DNA of 64,000 bases from Dipteris shenzhenensis (taxonomy: Eukaryota; Polypodiophyta; Polypodiopsida; Gleicheniales). This document shows positions 34,542 through 46,907 of this stretch, piece after piece (within the stretch, counting starts at the first letter, position 1; each line of letters starts with the position of its first letter). Where the stretch lies: NCBI GenBank assembly GCA_047967505.1, contig CM106541.1. One strand, 5' to 3'. The position numbers were made by a program, and so were the translations under genes. The notes beneath the pieces are model-generated. The model was not told the origin of the DNA. It worked only from the letters and a program-made list of their open reading frames with translations, and searched no databases.

Positions 34542-36720
34542 CACTAGGAGGTCATTTTCTTCTGTTTGAAATTTATGCTTGATAGGATTTGTGTGTGGAA
34601 TTCCCTTCTATGAGAGAGAGAGAGAGGCAGAGGTTTGTGAATTCGCACAAAGATGACTTCTACATCACTATGAGTATGTCTAGACATCATTGACTATATT
34701 TTTATGTGTTGCTCTTGAAGCTTGCATTCTAAACTCCAATGAGAACTTATTTCAAGCTAAGTAGTTATTGAAGTACATTCTTATGCTCTTGAAAAGACTG
34801 TAGTTCTTGTCAAGGCCTATTACAAGAGGCTTCTAGAGCCTTGTGTGGTTTATGGAGCCCAAGTGTATACTTGAAGCTCAATGACACATCTCTAACTTCG
34901 TATATCTCGCCGTCCTTGCTTATTTCTCTAGAAGGATTTTAACGTCCCTCTTGTTCTCTGATCATAAGCCAATTTTAATATCCCTTGAGAAGGGTGTAGT
35001 TATTGAACTTATTTCAAGCTAAGTAGTTATTGAACTTACGATCCTAGTTTAATGAAATGCAAAAGGTAGGATATATTAAACATGTTAAATTTTTTTCCAA
35101 AACTGCCATTCTGGGAATTGGGTTTTTCCCGAATTATCTAATACGGTCTTGAGTGTGCAATTCCTTTGAAGGTTGTAGCATGGAAGTTCTACAACAAGCT
35201 TGATCCTCTTTGTTCACAATCTCCCTTGTTTGCTATTTGACTAGGCCCTAGATTGAACTGACTAAAAAGATCTAGGACAACCTAGATCTTGGGGTGACTC
35301 TATTGGATAAGCAACCTAACAAGTTCTCAAGACTAACAATATTTGACCTAATATTCACTTTAGATGTCTAACCCTTAGGTAACCATATGCAGGCATGTAA
35401 GTCGGTCATACATATGTATATGCTTGCTCCTTATAAACCTCTTGTCCATGCCTTGAGGCCTCTATGGTTGTCAATCTTTTTAGCCATACGATAGCCATAT
35501 ATGCTACTCCATAGCCAAGCATGTGGGTACCTAGGATGCAAAATGAGATACCAAGGTGTGAAATCTCATTGCTCTCCTAGTTTGGAGACTTACAACTATG
35601 AATTGATCTTTTCCTTTTGCCATATGTAAGTTAACAAGAGTGCATTTCTTAACACATCGTAGCATGCTAAAAGGCAAAAAATGTAGAGATGATAGTAACC
35701 TTCAGAAAGGCATATTACATTAAGAATAATTATAGCTTTACTACATCGTAATCATTTTACTTTGCAAGAGAGTCAATTGATATAATGGGCATCTCCTTGA
35801 CACACTACATGCATGGCTTGGTTGTGATCGTTGATGATAAGTAGATAGTAACATGTCAATGTTATACTACATCATAATCATTTTACATTTTCAAGAGAGT
35901 CAATTGATATAATTTGTTTTCAACGAAATGCAAAAGGTTAAACTTATGAAGTAAAAAATTCAAAAACCCTAGAACCTTCTGATTCATTACGCTCGTTGCC
36001 CTAAGTGGATCGCCTCGCATGCCGTGCTGCTATGGATCTCCTCGTGCGCACAATCTCTTAGCTTTTCGTAGCTTTTCGTCAATCGTGGATGCCTCGTGTG
36101 CATAGCTTTTCCTCAAGCCCTCGTGTGCGAAGCTTTACCTCGTGCTTCTCGTCATGCGTACCTTTTTTGTCAAGCTTCTGCTCATGCATATCTTTTCGTC
36201 AAGCTTCTCCTCATGGTTATAATCGATGCCTTCGTTCCAATCGACGCCTCCGTTCAGAACTCGAAGACCAAGATGACGAGACGATAACGTGCGATCGAAA
36301 TGAAAGAGAAGTTAAGTCAAAGGAATCTGCTTCCTTAGAAAATTCGCTCTCATCGACTTGCCTCTCGAGATAAAGGCCAGGCCCGGGCACCTGCAAGGGA
36401 CTCAATTGAGACCAAGCCTCTGCGTGGCAATTCGGGGCTGCTTGCGAGGAAGTATTTGACCTAGCTAAACGTTTACTCCATCCGTCATCAATCTGTGCGA
36501 TTTGTTCTGTAAAAGTAGCGATGGGAGGCTCATTCTCCATAGGTGGTTTGGAAATTCCGTAGTGGCAATTCGGGGTTCCTTGCGAGCAAGTATTTGATCT
36601 AATTAATTGAGCAGTCTGAGTTCCAATCATGCATAAAATAGAGAATTACCTTCATTCCAGTCGACGCCTCCATTCCAATCGAGCAGTCTAAGTCCCGTCA
36701 CGGGTATATCTCTCCTCTCT

Positions 36721-36832
36721 TTCTTTCAACCCTCCTGTTATCTTGTTGCGTAGATGGTGGAGGAGCTTTCCTCTCTTTCTTTCAACCCTCCTGTTATCTT
36801 GTTGCATCGATGGTGGAGGAGGAAGCCAAATT
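36721..36832. repeat. 56-bp tandem duplication
   Basis: TTCTTTCAACCCTCCTGTTA at 36721 recurs at 36777, both followed by TCTTGTTGC and GATGGTGGAGGAG. Confidence 0.88.
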
Positions 36833-37195
36833 GCAAGAAAGAAAGCAAAAAATCTAAAAATTAAAGAGAAGCTACCGAACTGATTGAGCTTCAATTGTCA
36901 ATTGTGTTGTTTCCTTCCAGCTCCATCAACTTCAGGCTGTCGAGCCGTTGGTTGCCTTCTTGCCTCAAGACTCTCCGTGCGAGCTGTGGTGAGTAAAACT
37001 CTGAGACTCTGAGACTCCTCTCCAATTTGTTTGGAATGAATAGAAAGTGAATGAGGGAAAGGCATCAATTGAAATAAGAGAAAAGGTCTTGATTTGTCTG
37101 AAATATAGATTTGAAAGTTGAAAGTGATAGTTTGAAACTACTAAATAATTCAAATTTTGAAATATAGGTCTTCCCACCATTGTGCCCTTTTGAAT

Positions 37196-38290
37196 TTTGG
37201 ATATATAGAGTGGCACTTATGCCATTCTCTCCAATATTAAATTTAAATTCAAATTCATATTGATAATTTTAATTTCAATTTGTATTTAAAATTGAAATTA
37301 TGCTTTTGAAATTGTATTTCAAAACCTAAATTCTAGTTTTCAAATTTTGATTTCAAGTTAAACTTCAATCTCAATTTTGATTTTCATGATTGAATGGCAA
37401 ATTTAGAGATTGAATTTCTAATTTTAAATGGAGAATGGCACCATTGCCATTCTCCAAGACCTCATAAGAAGTCCGTGAGAGTGGCACCAGTGCTCTTCCC
37501 GCCATTGTTCCCTTTTGAATTTGGATATATAGAGTGGCACATATGCCATTCTCTCCAATATTAAATTTAAATTCAAATTCAAATTATTCTGTTTGAAATT
37601 GTATTTCCAAAATGAAATTTATATTAGGACATTGCAATGGGAGAATGGCACTGGAGAATAGGAAAATGGAGAATGGCACTAGTGCCATTCTCCCAATGGA
37701 ATGTCCTATTTTTTTGGCTTTGTAATAGGAAAATGGAGAATGGCACTAGGAATAGGAAAATGGAGAATGGCACTCCCATTGGAAAATGGAGATGGCACTA
37801 GTGCCATTCTCCCAATGGAATGTCCTAATTTTTTGGCTTTGTAATAGGAAAATGGAGACTGGCACTAGTGCCATTCTCCATTTTCCAATGGGAGAATGGC
37901 ACTAGTGCCATTCTCCCAATGGAATGTCCTAATTCAAAATTTTGGCTTCACAAAGGTAGAAGGGCACCAATGCCATTCTCCCATTGGAATTAGTGGAGTG
38001 TCAATCTATAGGTTTAGTGCCATTCTCCATTGTAATAGGAAAATGGAGAATGGCACTAGGAATAGGAAACTCCCAATGGAATGTCCTAATTTTTTGGCTT
38101 TGTAATAGGAAAATGGAGAATGGCACTAGTGCCATTCTCCCATGGAAAATGGAGAATGGCACTAGTGCCATTCTCCTAATGGAATGTCCTAATTCAAAAT
38201 TTTGGATTCACAAAGGTAGAAGGGCACCAATGCCATTCTCCCATTGGAATTAGTGGAATGTCAAACTATATGTTTGGTTTGTCTAGATTA
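37196..38290. repeat. Palindromic satellite, block 2 (short form)
   Basis: Same palindrome and spacers as block 1, with clear copies near 37672, 37855, 37895, 38115 and 38150. It is preceded by AT-rich ATTTAAATTCAAATTC repeats and divergent units (GAGTGGCACTTATGCCATTCTC). Confidence 0.92.
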
Positions 38291-41200
38291 CCACTAGCGG
38301 AGAATGGGAGTGATGCCAATCTCATGCTGGCAACTACATAATGACACTGAAATCATCAAACTCACATGTGGAATGGAATAAGACACCACTCTCCTATGAT
38401 CACGGTCTCTGCTCTGTAGAGTTCATATGGATTTGTGTTAATCTCTGTGGAGAATGGTAATGGTGCCATGATAACATGCACAAGGAATCCTAAACTCACA
38501 TGTGCATTGGCACTTTTGCCATTATCCTACTCCAGCCAATAAAATTAGTGGAATGTCAATCTATAGGTTCAGTTTGTCTAGGAAACCACTAGCGGAGAAT
38601 GGTAGTGATACCAATCTCATGCTGGCAACTACATAATGACACTGAGATCATCAAACTCACATGTGGAATGGAATAGGACACCACTCTCCTATGATCACTG
38701 GAATACCCCTCCTAGAATAGCAGGGTGAACATCTATACAAGTGGAGAATAAAAGTGGTGCCAATCTCTTATTAGGCCCTAAGAAATGCCATTGAGAAGCC
38801 TAAACTCACATGTGCATTCTTCTATGTAGTGATCACTGTCTCCGCTGTGCAGAGATCATATGGAATTGTGTCAATCTCTGAGATCATCAAACTCACATGT
38901 GGAATGGAATAGGACACCACTCTCCTATTATCACTGGAATACCCCTCCTAGAATAGTAGGGTAAACATTTGTACAAGTGGAGAATGGCAGTGGTGCCAAT
39001 CTCTTATTAGGCCCTAAGAAATGGCATTGAGAAGCCTAAACTCACATGTGCAGAGATCACATGGAATTGTGTCAATTTCTGTGGTGAATGCCACCAGTGG
39101 AGAATGGCAGTGGTGCCAATCTCACATGTGCATTGGCACTTTTGCCAAACTCATGGTGGCACCTACATAATGACACTGAGATCATCAGACTCACATGTGG
39201 ATTGGAATCAGACATTGGAATCAGACACCACTCTCGTATGATGATTGGAATACCCCTCCTAGAATAGTAGGGTAAACATTTGTACAAGTGGAGAATAGCA
39301 GTGATGCCAATCTCTTATTAGGGCCTAAGAAATGGCATTGGGAAGCCTAAATTCACATGTGCATCCTTCTATGTAGTCATCATTGTCTCCACTGTGTAGA
39401 GATCATATGGAATTGTGTCAATCTCTGTGGAGAATGCCACCAGTGGAGAATGGCAGTGGTGCCAATCTCATACCATGACCTGAAAACATGCACAAGGAAT
39501 CCTAAGCTCACATGTGCATTGGCCCTTTTGCCATTATCCTACTGCAGCCAATAAAATTAGTGGAATGTCAATCTATAGGTTCAGCTTGTCTAGGCTACTA
39601 CTAGCGGAGAATGGCAGTGGTGCCAATCTCATGCTTGCAACTACATAATGACACTGAGATCATCAAACTCACATGTGGAATGGAATAGGACACCACTCTC
39701 CTATGATCACTGGAATACCCCTCTTAGAATAGTAGGCTAAACATTTGTACAAGTGGAGAATGGCAGTGGTGCCAATCTCTTATTAGGCCCTAAGAAATGG
39801 CATTGACAAGCCTAAACTCACATGTGCAGAGATCATATGGAATTGTGCCAATCTCTGTGGAGAATGCCACGAGTGGAGAATGGCAGTGGTGCCAATCTCA
39901 TACCATGACCTGAAAACATGCACAAGGAATTCTAAACTCACATGTGCATTCTTTTATGTAGTGGTGCCAATCTCATACCATGACCTGAAAATATGCACAA
40001 GGAATCCTAAACTCACATGTGCATTGGCACTTTTGCCATTATCCTAGTACCATTGTCTGCTAGTGGTAATGTGCATTCTTCTATGTAGTGATCACTGTCT
40101 CCGCTGTGTAGAGATCATATGGAATTGTGTCAATCTCTATGGAGAATGCCACCAGTGGAGAATGGTAGTGGTGCCAATCTCACAACATGACCTGCAAACA
40201 TGCACAAGGAATCCTAAACTCACATGGCCTTGGAATGTCAATCTGTAGGTTTAGTTTGTCTAGACAACCACTAGTGGAGAATGGCAATGATGCCAAACTC
40301 ATGGTGGCACCTACATAATGATACTGAGATCATCAGACTCACATGTGGATTGGAATCGGACACCACTCTCCTATGATTACTGGAATACCCCTCCTAGAAT
40401 AGTAGGGTAAACATTTGTACAAGTGAAGAATGGCAGTGGTGCCAATCTCTTATTAGGCCCTAAGAAATGTCATTGAGATGCCTAAAGTGCAGAGATCATA
40501 GGGAATTGTGCCAATCTCTATGGAGAATGCCACCAATGGAGAATGGTAGTGGTGCCAATCTCATACCATGACCTGAAAACATGCACAAGGAATCCTAAAC
40601 TCACATGTGCATTGGCACTTTTGCCATTATCCTACTGCCATTCTCTGCTAGTGGTAATGTGCATTCTTCTATGTAGTGATCACTCTCTCCGCTGTGTAGA
40701 GATCATATGGATTTGTGTCAATCTCTGTGGAGAATGCCACCAGTGGAGAATGGCAGTGGTGCCAATCTCATACCATGACCTGAAAACATGCACAAGGAAT
40801 CCTAAACTCACATGTGCATTGGCACTTTTGCCATTATCCTACTGCCATTCTCTGCTAGTGGTAATGTGCATTCTTCAATGTAGTGGAATGTCAATCTATA
40901 GGTTCATTTTGTCTAGATTACCACTAGCGGAGAATGGCAGTGATGCCAATCTCATGCTTGCAACTACACTATGACACTGAGATCATCAAACTCACATGTG
41001 GAATGGAATAGGACACCACTCTCCTATGATCACTGGAATACCCCTCCTAGAATAGTAGGGTAAACATTTGTACAAGTGGAGAATGGCAGTGGTGCCAATC
41101 TCTTATTAGGCCCTAAGAAATGGCATTGAGAAGCCTAAATTCACATGTGCAGAGATCACATGGAATTGTGTCAATCTCTGTGGAGAATGCCACCAGTGGA

Positions 41201-42895
41201 GAATGGCAGTGGTGCCAATCTCACATGTGCATTGGCACTTTTGCCATTATCCTACTGCCATTCTCCGCTAGTGGTAATGTGCATTCTTCTATGTAGTGGA
41301 ATGTCAATCTATAGGTTTAGTTTGTCTAGACAACCACTAGTGGAAAATGGCAGTGATGCCAAACTCATGGTGGCACCTACATAATGACACTGAGATTATC
41401 AGACTCACATGTGGATTGGAATCGGGCACCACTCTCCTATGATGATTGGAATACCCCTCCTAGAATAGTAGGGTAAACATTTGTGCAAGTGGAGAATGGC
41501 AGTGGTGCCAATCTCTTATTAGGGCCTAAGAAATGGCATTGAGAAGCCTAAAATCACATGTGCATCCTTCTATGTAGTCATCACTGTCTCCCTCTGCAGC
41601 CAATAAAATCATATGGAATTGTGTCAATCTCTTATTAGGCCTTGGAATGTCAATCTATAGGTTTAGTTTGTCTAGACTACCACTAGTGGACAATGGCAGT
41701 GATGCCAAACTCATGGTGGCACCTACATAATGACACTGAGATCATCAGACTCACATGTGGATTGGAATCAGACACCACTCTCCTATCATCACTGGAATAC
41801 CCCTCCTAGAATAGTAGGGTAAACATTTGTACAAGTGGAGAATGGCAGTGGTGCCAATCTCTTATTAGGCCCTAAGAAATGGCATTGAGAAGCCTAAACT
41901 CACATGTGCATTCTTCTATGTCCGCTGTGTAGAGATCATATGAAATTGTGTCAATCTCTGTGGAGAATGCCACCAGTGGAGAATGGTAGTGGTGCCAATC
42001 TCATACCATGACCTGAAAACATGCACAAGGAATCCTAAACTCACATGTGGATTGGCACTTTTGCCATTATCCTACTGCAGCCAATAAAATTAGTGGAATG
42101 TCAATCTATAGGTTCAGTTTGTCTAGACTACCACTAGCGGAGAATGGCAGTGATGCCAATCTCATGCTAGCAACTACATAATGACACTGAGATCATCAAA
42201 CTCACATGTGGATTGGAATCAGACACCACTCTCCTATGATCATTGGAATACCCCTCCTAGAATACTAGGGTAAACATCTGTACAAGTGGAGAATGGCAGT
42301 GGTTCCAATCTCTTATTAGGCCCTAAGAAATGGCATTGAGAAGCCTGTGTCAATCTCTGTGGAGAATGCCACCAGTGGAGAATGGCAGTGGTGCCAATCT
42401 CATACCATGACCTGAAAACATGCACAAGGAATGCTAAACTCACATGTGCATTCTTCTATGTAGTGTTCACTGTCTTCGCTGTGTAGAGATCATATGGAAT
42501 TGTGTCAATCTATGTGGAGAATGCCACCGGTGGAGAATGGCAGTGGTGCCAATCTCATACCATGACCTGAAAACATGCATAAGGAATCCTAAACTCAAAT
42601 GTGCATTCTTCTATGTAGTGATCACTGTTTCCGCTGTGTAGAGATCATATGGAATTGTGTCAATCTCTGTGTAGAATGCCACCGGTGGAGAATGGTAGTG
42701 GTGCCATGTGATGAATCAAACTTCTGCCATTCTCCTTAACATCATGGAGGATGGCACGAGTGGCATTATCCTTAAACTCTCACGGAGGATGGCACTTATG
42801 CCATTCTGAACAAACTCACAATCCATGTGTTCAATGGCATTTGTGACACTCTTCTAACATCATATTATGTTGGAGAATGGCACGAATACCATTCT
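38290..42895. repeat. Long complex satellite array (several hundred bp units)
   Basis: A higher-order array of recurring modules: AATGTCAATCTATAGGTT, TTTGTCTAGA, AATGGCAGTGATGCC, ACACCACTCTCCTATGATCA, GGAATACCCCTCCTAGAATA, GCCCTAAGAAATGGCATTGA, TGTAGAGATCATATGGAATT, CATGACCTGAAAACATGCAC. The module AATGTCAATCTATAGGTT recurs near 38262, 38555, 39567, 40225 (as CTGTAGG), 40885, 41300, 41647 and 42098, i.e. spacings of about 290-1,010 bp, so the array has been shuffled by internal deletion and duplication. No real ORF. Confidence 0.92.
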
Positions 42896-43102
42896 TTATT
42901 ATAACCATCTTAACTTTGATATTGTGTATATTTGCTTACTGTGTTGGTGTAGTTTTTCATAATGCATATATAAGTTGCTTCGCCTTGGTTATTTTGTTAA
43001 TAGAAGTTGCATTGTGGTTGTAATATTTCCTACTACAGTTATGATTTTCTATTATACATTTCATTGTGTCCTTGGTTCTTTTGTTAACAGAACATTGCAA
43101 GA

Positions 43103-46100
43103 ATGGCTAGCAAGGGAAAGAGAAAGGTTCGAGAGGTGTCAATTTATGATGGAGTTAGTTCTGGAAGAGGATGGTTTTTGGATATATACAATAACGAACT
43201 CCAAAAACTCCATAAAGTGCATTGTTTTGTGAACATCCAAGGAATAACTTTTGAAGATGTTGGATAAGTTAAAGAGATGGAGGATACCGAGAAAGACAAT
43301 GTTCCTTGTCGCAAAATTCATACATTGGGAGGCAATGTGTATCAATTGGATCCTGCTTGTTTTGATCATGCGAGGATGAATGCTACTGGGGAGGACACGA
43401 TGATATCTAAGGGTTGGATTAATGAGCCAAAAAATTATACCAATCAACAGATATTAGAAAGCTTTGATTTGGTAACAAAAGGGATAAAGCAAGATATAAA
43501 AAAGAGTAGAAAAGTTTCGAAAAGAACCAAGAAAAGTGATGTTGAGGGATCAAGCTCTCAAGTGTCTCAGAACACATTGAAAGAGAAGGCTAGAGAGACC
43601 GGTGAGGAGGAAACAACAGGTGAGAAGGAAATAAGGTCAGATGGAAAAACAAGCATTGGGGATAAACTGGATGCTAAAGACAAAGAGACAACTTTAGGAG
43701 GAAAACAGGGAGGTACGTGAATAGTCACTAATGGAACTGGAAGTGGAGGTGATGCAACGGGGAGTGGTGAGACACATATAACAGGACATGGTGAGAAATC
43801 ATCTGAAGCAACTATCATCTTGTATAAGAAAATCCAGCCAGATGTTGACTTTAAGGCACTACAAAAGAAATTGGAAAGGAAGGACACAAGTATGACAGGC
43901 TTGATGGAGTACGTAGAGTACTTCCCATTTGGTTTGGAGTTTGAGGTGTTGATCCCAGTGATGAATTGCTTTAGAGCACCAAGCCAATATGTGTACAGGA
44001 CATTGACCCTCAGCTATGTCAGTGACTTGGTCAAGTTTTGCAATGAATGCACGACCTCCTGCAACATGTGCATATCTTATGCCTTACCACATAGGCACAA
44101 ATACTCCGATGTGCAAGGAAGAGATAAAGGTGGAAAAGTTAGAGTATAATTATTGGATTCTCGCAGGGCAGCATTCGATTTATGCTGCAAGGATATTTAT
44201 AACTAAAGCACATGGAGAAGCCTTCAATCAACAAAAAGGTTTCTATACACGGAGGAAGGCGAGAATTGTTGTCAATGCACCAGTTGAAGCAAGTTGTAAG
44301 ATATCATCAATGGCCAACATGGAGGCACAAACCATTTTGAAAAATCAACCATATATCGATATCTTACAACACCTAAGGGCACAGTGGATTGCATTCGGAC
44401 GACCAAAGAAACCAGCCCAAGGCCTTGTCAAAGGGCATAAAGATCGACAAAGTTGGGATGTGAGTAATAAACTTTGTTTTGTATGCATTTTTTATTTCAA
44501 GAATGTTTATGGCTTTGTAAAAGAAATGATAGTAGTGTCAATTCCCTGATGCGAGAATGGCACTAGTGCCATTCTTCTAGTTACCAAGTCATGCTTTTGA
44601 CATGGTAATGGGAGAATCGCACTAGTGTCATTATTATCTCTATTACATGATTTGGATTAGAAGAATGTCTAAGATGATTTTGATTTTTTTATATAGAATT
44701 TTGTAGGAGTTGCAAGCGTATCAATGGGCGCAAACTTTGCTACCGAGGACACACACATGGTCACATACGATGATGACATCTACGAACAATGGATTAGGAT
44801 TTTGACATTGGTGAAGCAGGGTGATCTTGAGGGTCGAAATCCCACAATAACATATATGAGGTGTCTGCTAGGATTGGAAGACGAAGATGTACGTGCACTT
44901 CAAGTAGAGATTGAGTCTAAAGAAATAGTCTTGGTCAAGTCAAGCAAAGACAAGGACTCCATTGAAATGTCTCAACGGGCAATGGAGATTAAGCATGATA
45001 GAGCCCTGAAAGAAGCGCTCATCAAGGAGTTCAACTCACGTCACCCTTCGCCCCAACATCAAACATGGGATGCCCTTGCAACTTACTTCAAAATTGATTC
45101 AATTGTTTATCAGAGCTTCAAGGGTTCATGTGAGTCATGGGTCAAAGAGAAGCTGCAAGTTGGCAAGTCCACACCTGATTTCCCAAAAGCCATGTCAATC
45201 TATGTTGATTGGGTGATTAGTTCAATAGAGGGTAACAAGTCTACATCGCAGTCTTGTTTTCCTTGGACAATTATTCAAGTGAACATGGAGATGGAGGGGG
45301 AGAGGTTTCTAACACGTCACTCCAAGGGACAACTTCCAATCAGATTGTGTGTGCTTGACACCTCAGAGGGATCTGCCAAAGGCATGTGTTGGGATAAGGC
45401 TGCCTTCAAGAAGTTGCTCTGTGGCTTGATGGAGACCGTTGCCACTCCGTCACAGTATGTATTGCTATCATTTATGACAATGATAGAGATGGTAAATCTC
45501 AAGGAAGCAATGATAGAGGCTCGATTTTGGCATAGAAGGTTTGTGGGTGTTATCCATGAATCGGATAGTGCACAAAAGGGTTTGTCTGAGACCTTCTGTT
45601 TTTTGTCATTTGTCAGCTCACATGATGGGTTTGATGGATTTGAGCACGTGTTAGAAATCACAAGGCCATACACAATAATTGAGGACAATATTCTTTATTC
45701 TGATGAGGGCGATGAGTATGAAAAAGAGGCGGTTGTGAAGCATGGCATCATCAAGGAGTGCATCAGGTGCTATTGTAGTAGGGAACATGAAGTTGTTGTT
45801 GACGTCTTTACTAATGGATGTGTGGCATTACAAGCATTGTCAAGAAAAAGAAAAGTGATCTCATTGGTGAAGACATTCCAACAGGCGACAGAGGTCGAGG
45901 CTATGTGTGTGGCACATGCATCAAATAATCCCCATATTAAGATTTGGTCTAGCATTGAGAGGCCTCTTGAGACACATAGAGCTGATTCACTTATCGATGA
46001 AGGAATTAAAGAGGGTGAGCATCACATTGAAGACTTGCGACCTTTAACTGAAGCAGATCTTGAAGCTATCCCAAAGATTACATTGGAAGATTTGGAGCAA

Positions 46101-46109
46101 GGTCTTTAG
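43103..46109 (+). pseudogene. ParB-like / DNA-methylase-like fusion gene remnant
   Basis: Exon 1 (43103-44459) opens MASKGKRKVREVSIYDGVSS after an AG acceptor at 43089. Exon 2 (44697-46109) follows a GT-AG intron (donor GAT|GTGAGT). The N-terminal third is unknown, then a Lys/Ser/Glu/Thr linker. A ParB-like domain follows: EVLIPVMNCFRAPSQYVYR and YNYWILAGQHSIYAARIF, the latter matching the (D)GQHR-type signature of ParB/DGQHR folds. The exon 2 end resembles a beta-class N4/N6 amino-methyltransferase: FKKLLCGLMETVATPSQYVL, then RPYTIIEDN, and a motif-I-like VVVDVFTNGCVALQALSRKR at 45790-45850. The DPPY catalytic box is not visible; LDTSEGS sits where I would expect it. Breaks: TAA at 43265, TGA at 43718, and a +1 frameshift near 44100-44145. 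A ParB-methylase order is known in phages. Family calls are by eye only. Confidence 0.55.
44460..44696 (+). other. Intron of the ParB-like gene, with satellite units
   Basis: 237-bp intron, GTGAGT donor and ATATAG acceptor, keeping the reading frame from QSWD into NFVGVASVSM. It contains two units of the genomic palindrome (GAGAATGGCACTAGTGCC near 44552 and a diverged copy near 44611). Confidence 0.75.
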
Positions 46110-46907
46110 CTACTCATTTATGCCTTGTGTATTCAGTTTCAAAATAATATGACTTTTATGGATTTTCTCGATTGCACATACTCTCATTATATTAAAGATA
46201 TTAAACATTAGGTATGATAAAATTGTGTGACATAATGACATGGGGAATGGTACTAGTGTCATTCTCCCTATGTCGGGTTATATGTAAGAGGTACTATTAA
46301 CATTTTATGCGACCTCATATGGAGAATGGCACTAGTGCCATTCTCTCTTTGTGGTTATGTAGAAATGGTAATACTGTTATGTTCCTTTCTTGAATCTATG
46401 TTAGTTGAAAGCATTACAGAGATTAAAAATTGTATAGTATTAACTATGCTACCAAAGTTTTGATCTGGGTGCTTTCTACAAATCTATTGGACCAAAGTAA
46501 TACAGTATCTATGCTTTCAGATCATGCATTGTACATTTCTTTTGGGACATGGGGGGAGGCACTAGTAGTATTCTCTCCTCCCAATGAGGGTATAGAGAAA
46601 GGCACTAGTGGCATTCTCCATAACCTTATATGTAAAATGGCACTAGCACCACCCCAAGAGAAGAATGGCACTATTGCCATTCTCTCTATGAGTTCAGAGA
46701 GAAAGGTTGCACTATTTGCATTCTCAATTGACCTTTAGAGAGATTGGCACTTTTGCCATTCCCCAAAAATACAATGGAATCAGTGAACGACGATGGATAA
46801 TGTTCATACTTTATTGTTATTTATTAGTTTCATATGCTTTTGTGCTTCGACATTGTTGAATACACTCTAAAGAATTAAAATATTTCTATATTCCTCAACT
46901 TCCACAG
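46110..46907. other. Intergenic, scattered palindrome units
   Basis: No gene. Contains dispersed units of the same satellite palindrome, a good one at 46320-46345 and decayed ones near 46240, 46595, 46660 and 46740. An AG acceptor (TTCCACAG) at its right edge precedes the next exon. Confidence 0.6.

Larger units (their letters stand above)
33257..37195. other. Non-coding stretch between satellite blocks
   Basis: No recognisable gene. Contents: a (CT)n run at 33549-33574; an 81-bp tandem duplication at 34380-34541; TTCGTATATCTCGCCGTCCT present at both 33467 and 34898; a duplicated GAGAGTCAATTGATATAAT block at 35770 and 35892; degenerate CTTTTCGTCAAGCTTCT repeats at 36060-36210; a 56-bp duplication at 36721-36832. 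The minus-strand frame 36630-36217 has an internal repeat (RSNTCSQGTPNCH / RSNTSSQAAPNCH) but no known family. Confidence 0.55.

Noticed and set aside
38290-42700. ORFs such as those at 40543 and 42444
   Set aside because: Translations of shuffled satellite modules, repeated in several frames.
31470-42895. CRISPR array
   Set aside because: Regularly spaced palindromes superficially suggest it, but spacers are themselves repeats, unit length varies, there are no cas genes and the genome is eukaryotic.
45780-45900. Calling exon 2 an active DNA methyltransferase
   Set aside because: No DPPY-type catalytic box is visible and exon 1 has stop codons; only a degenerate relationship is claimed.
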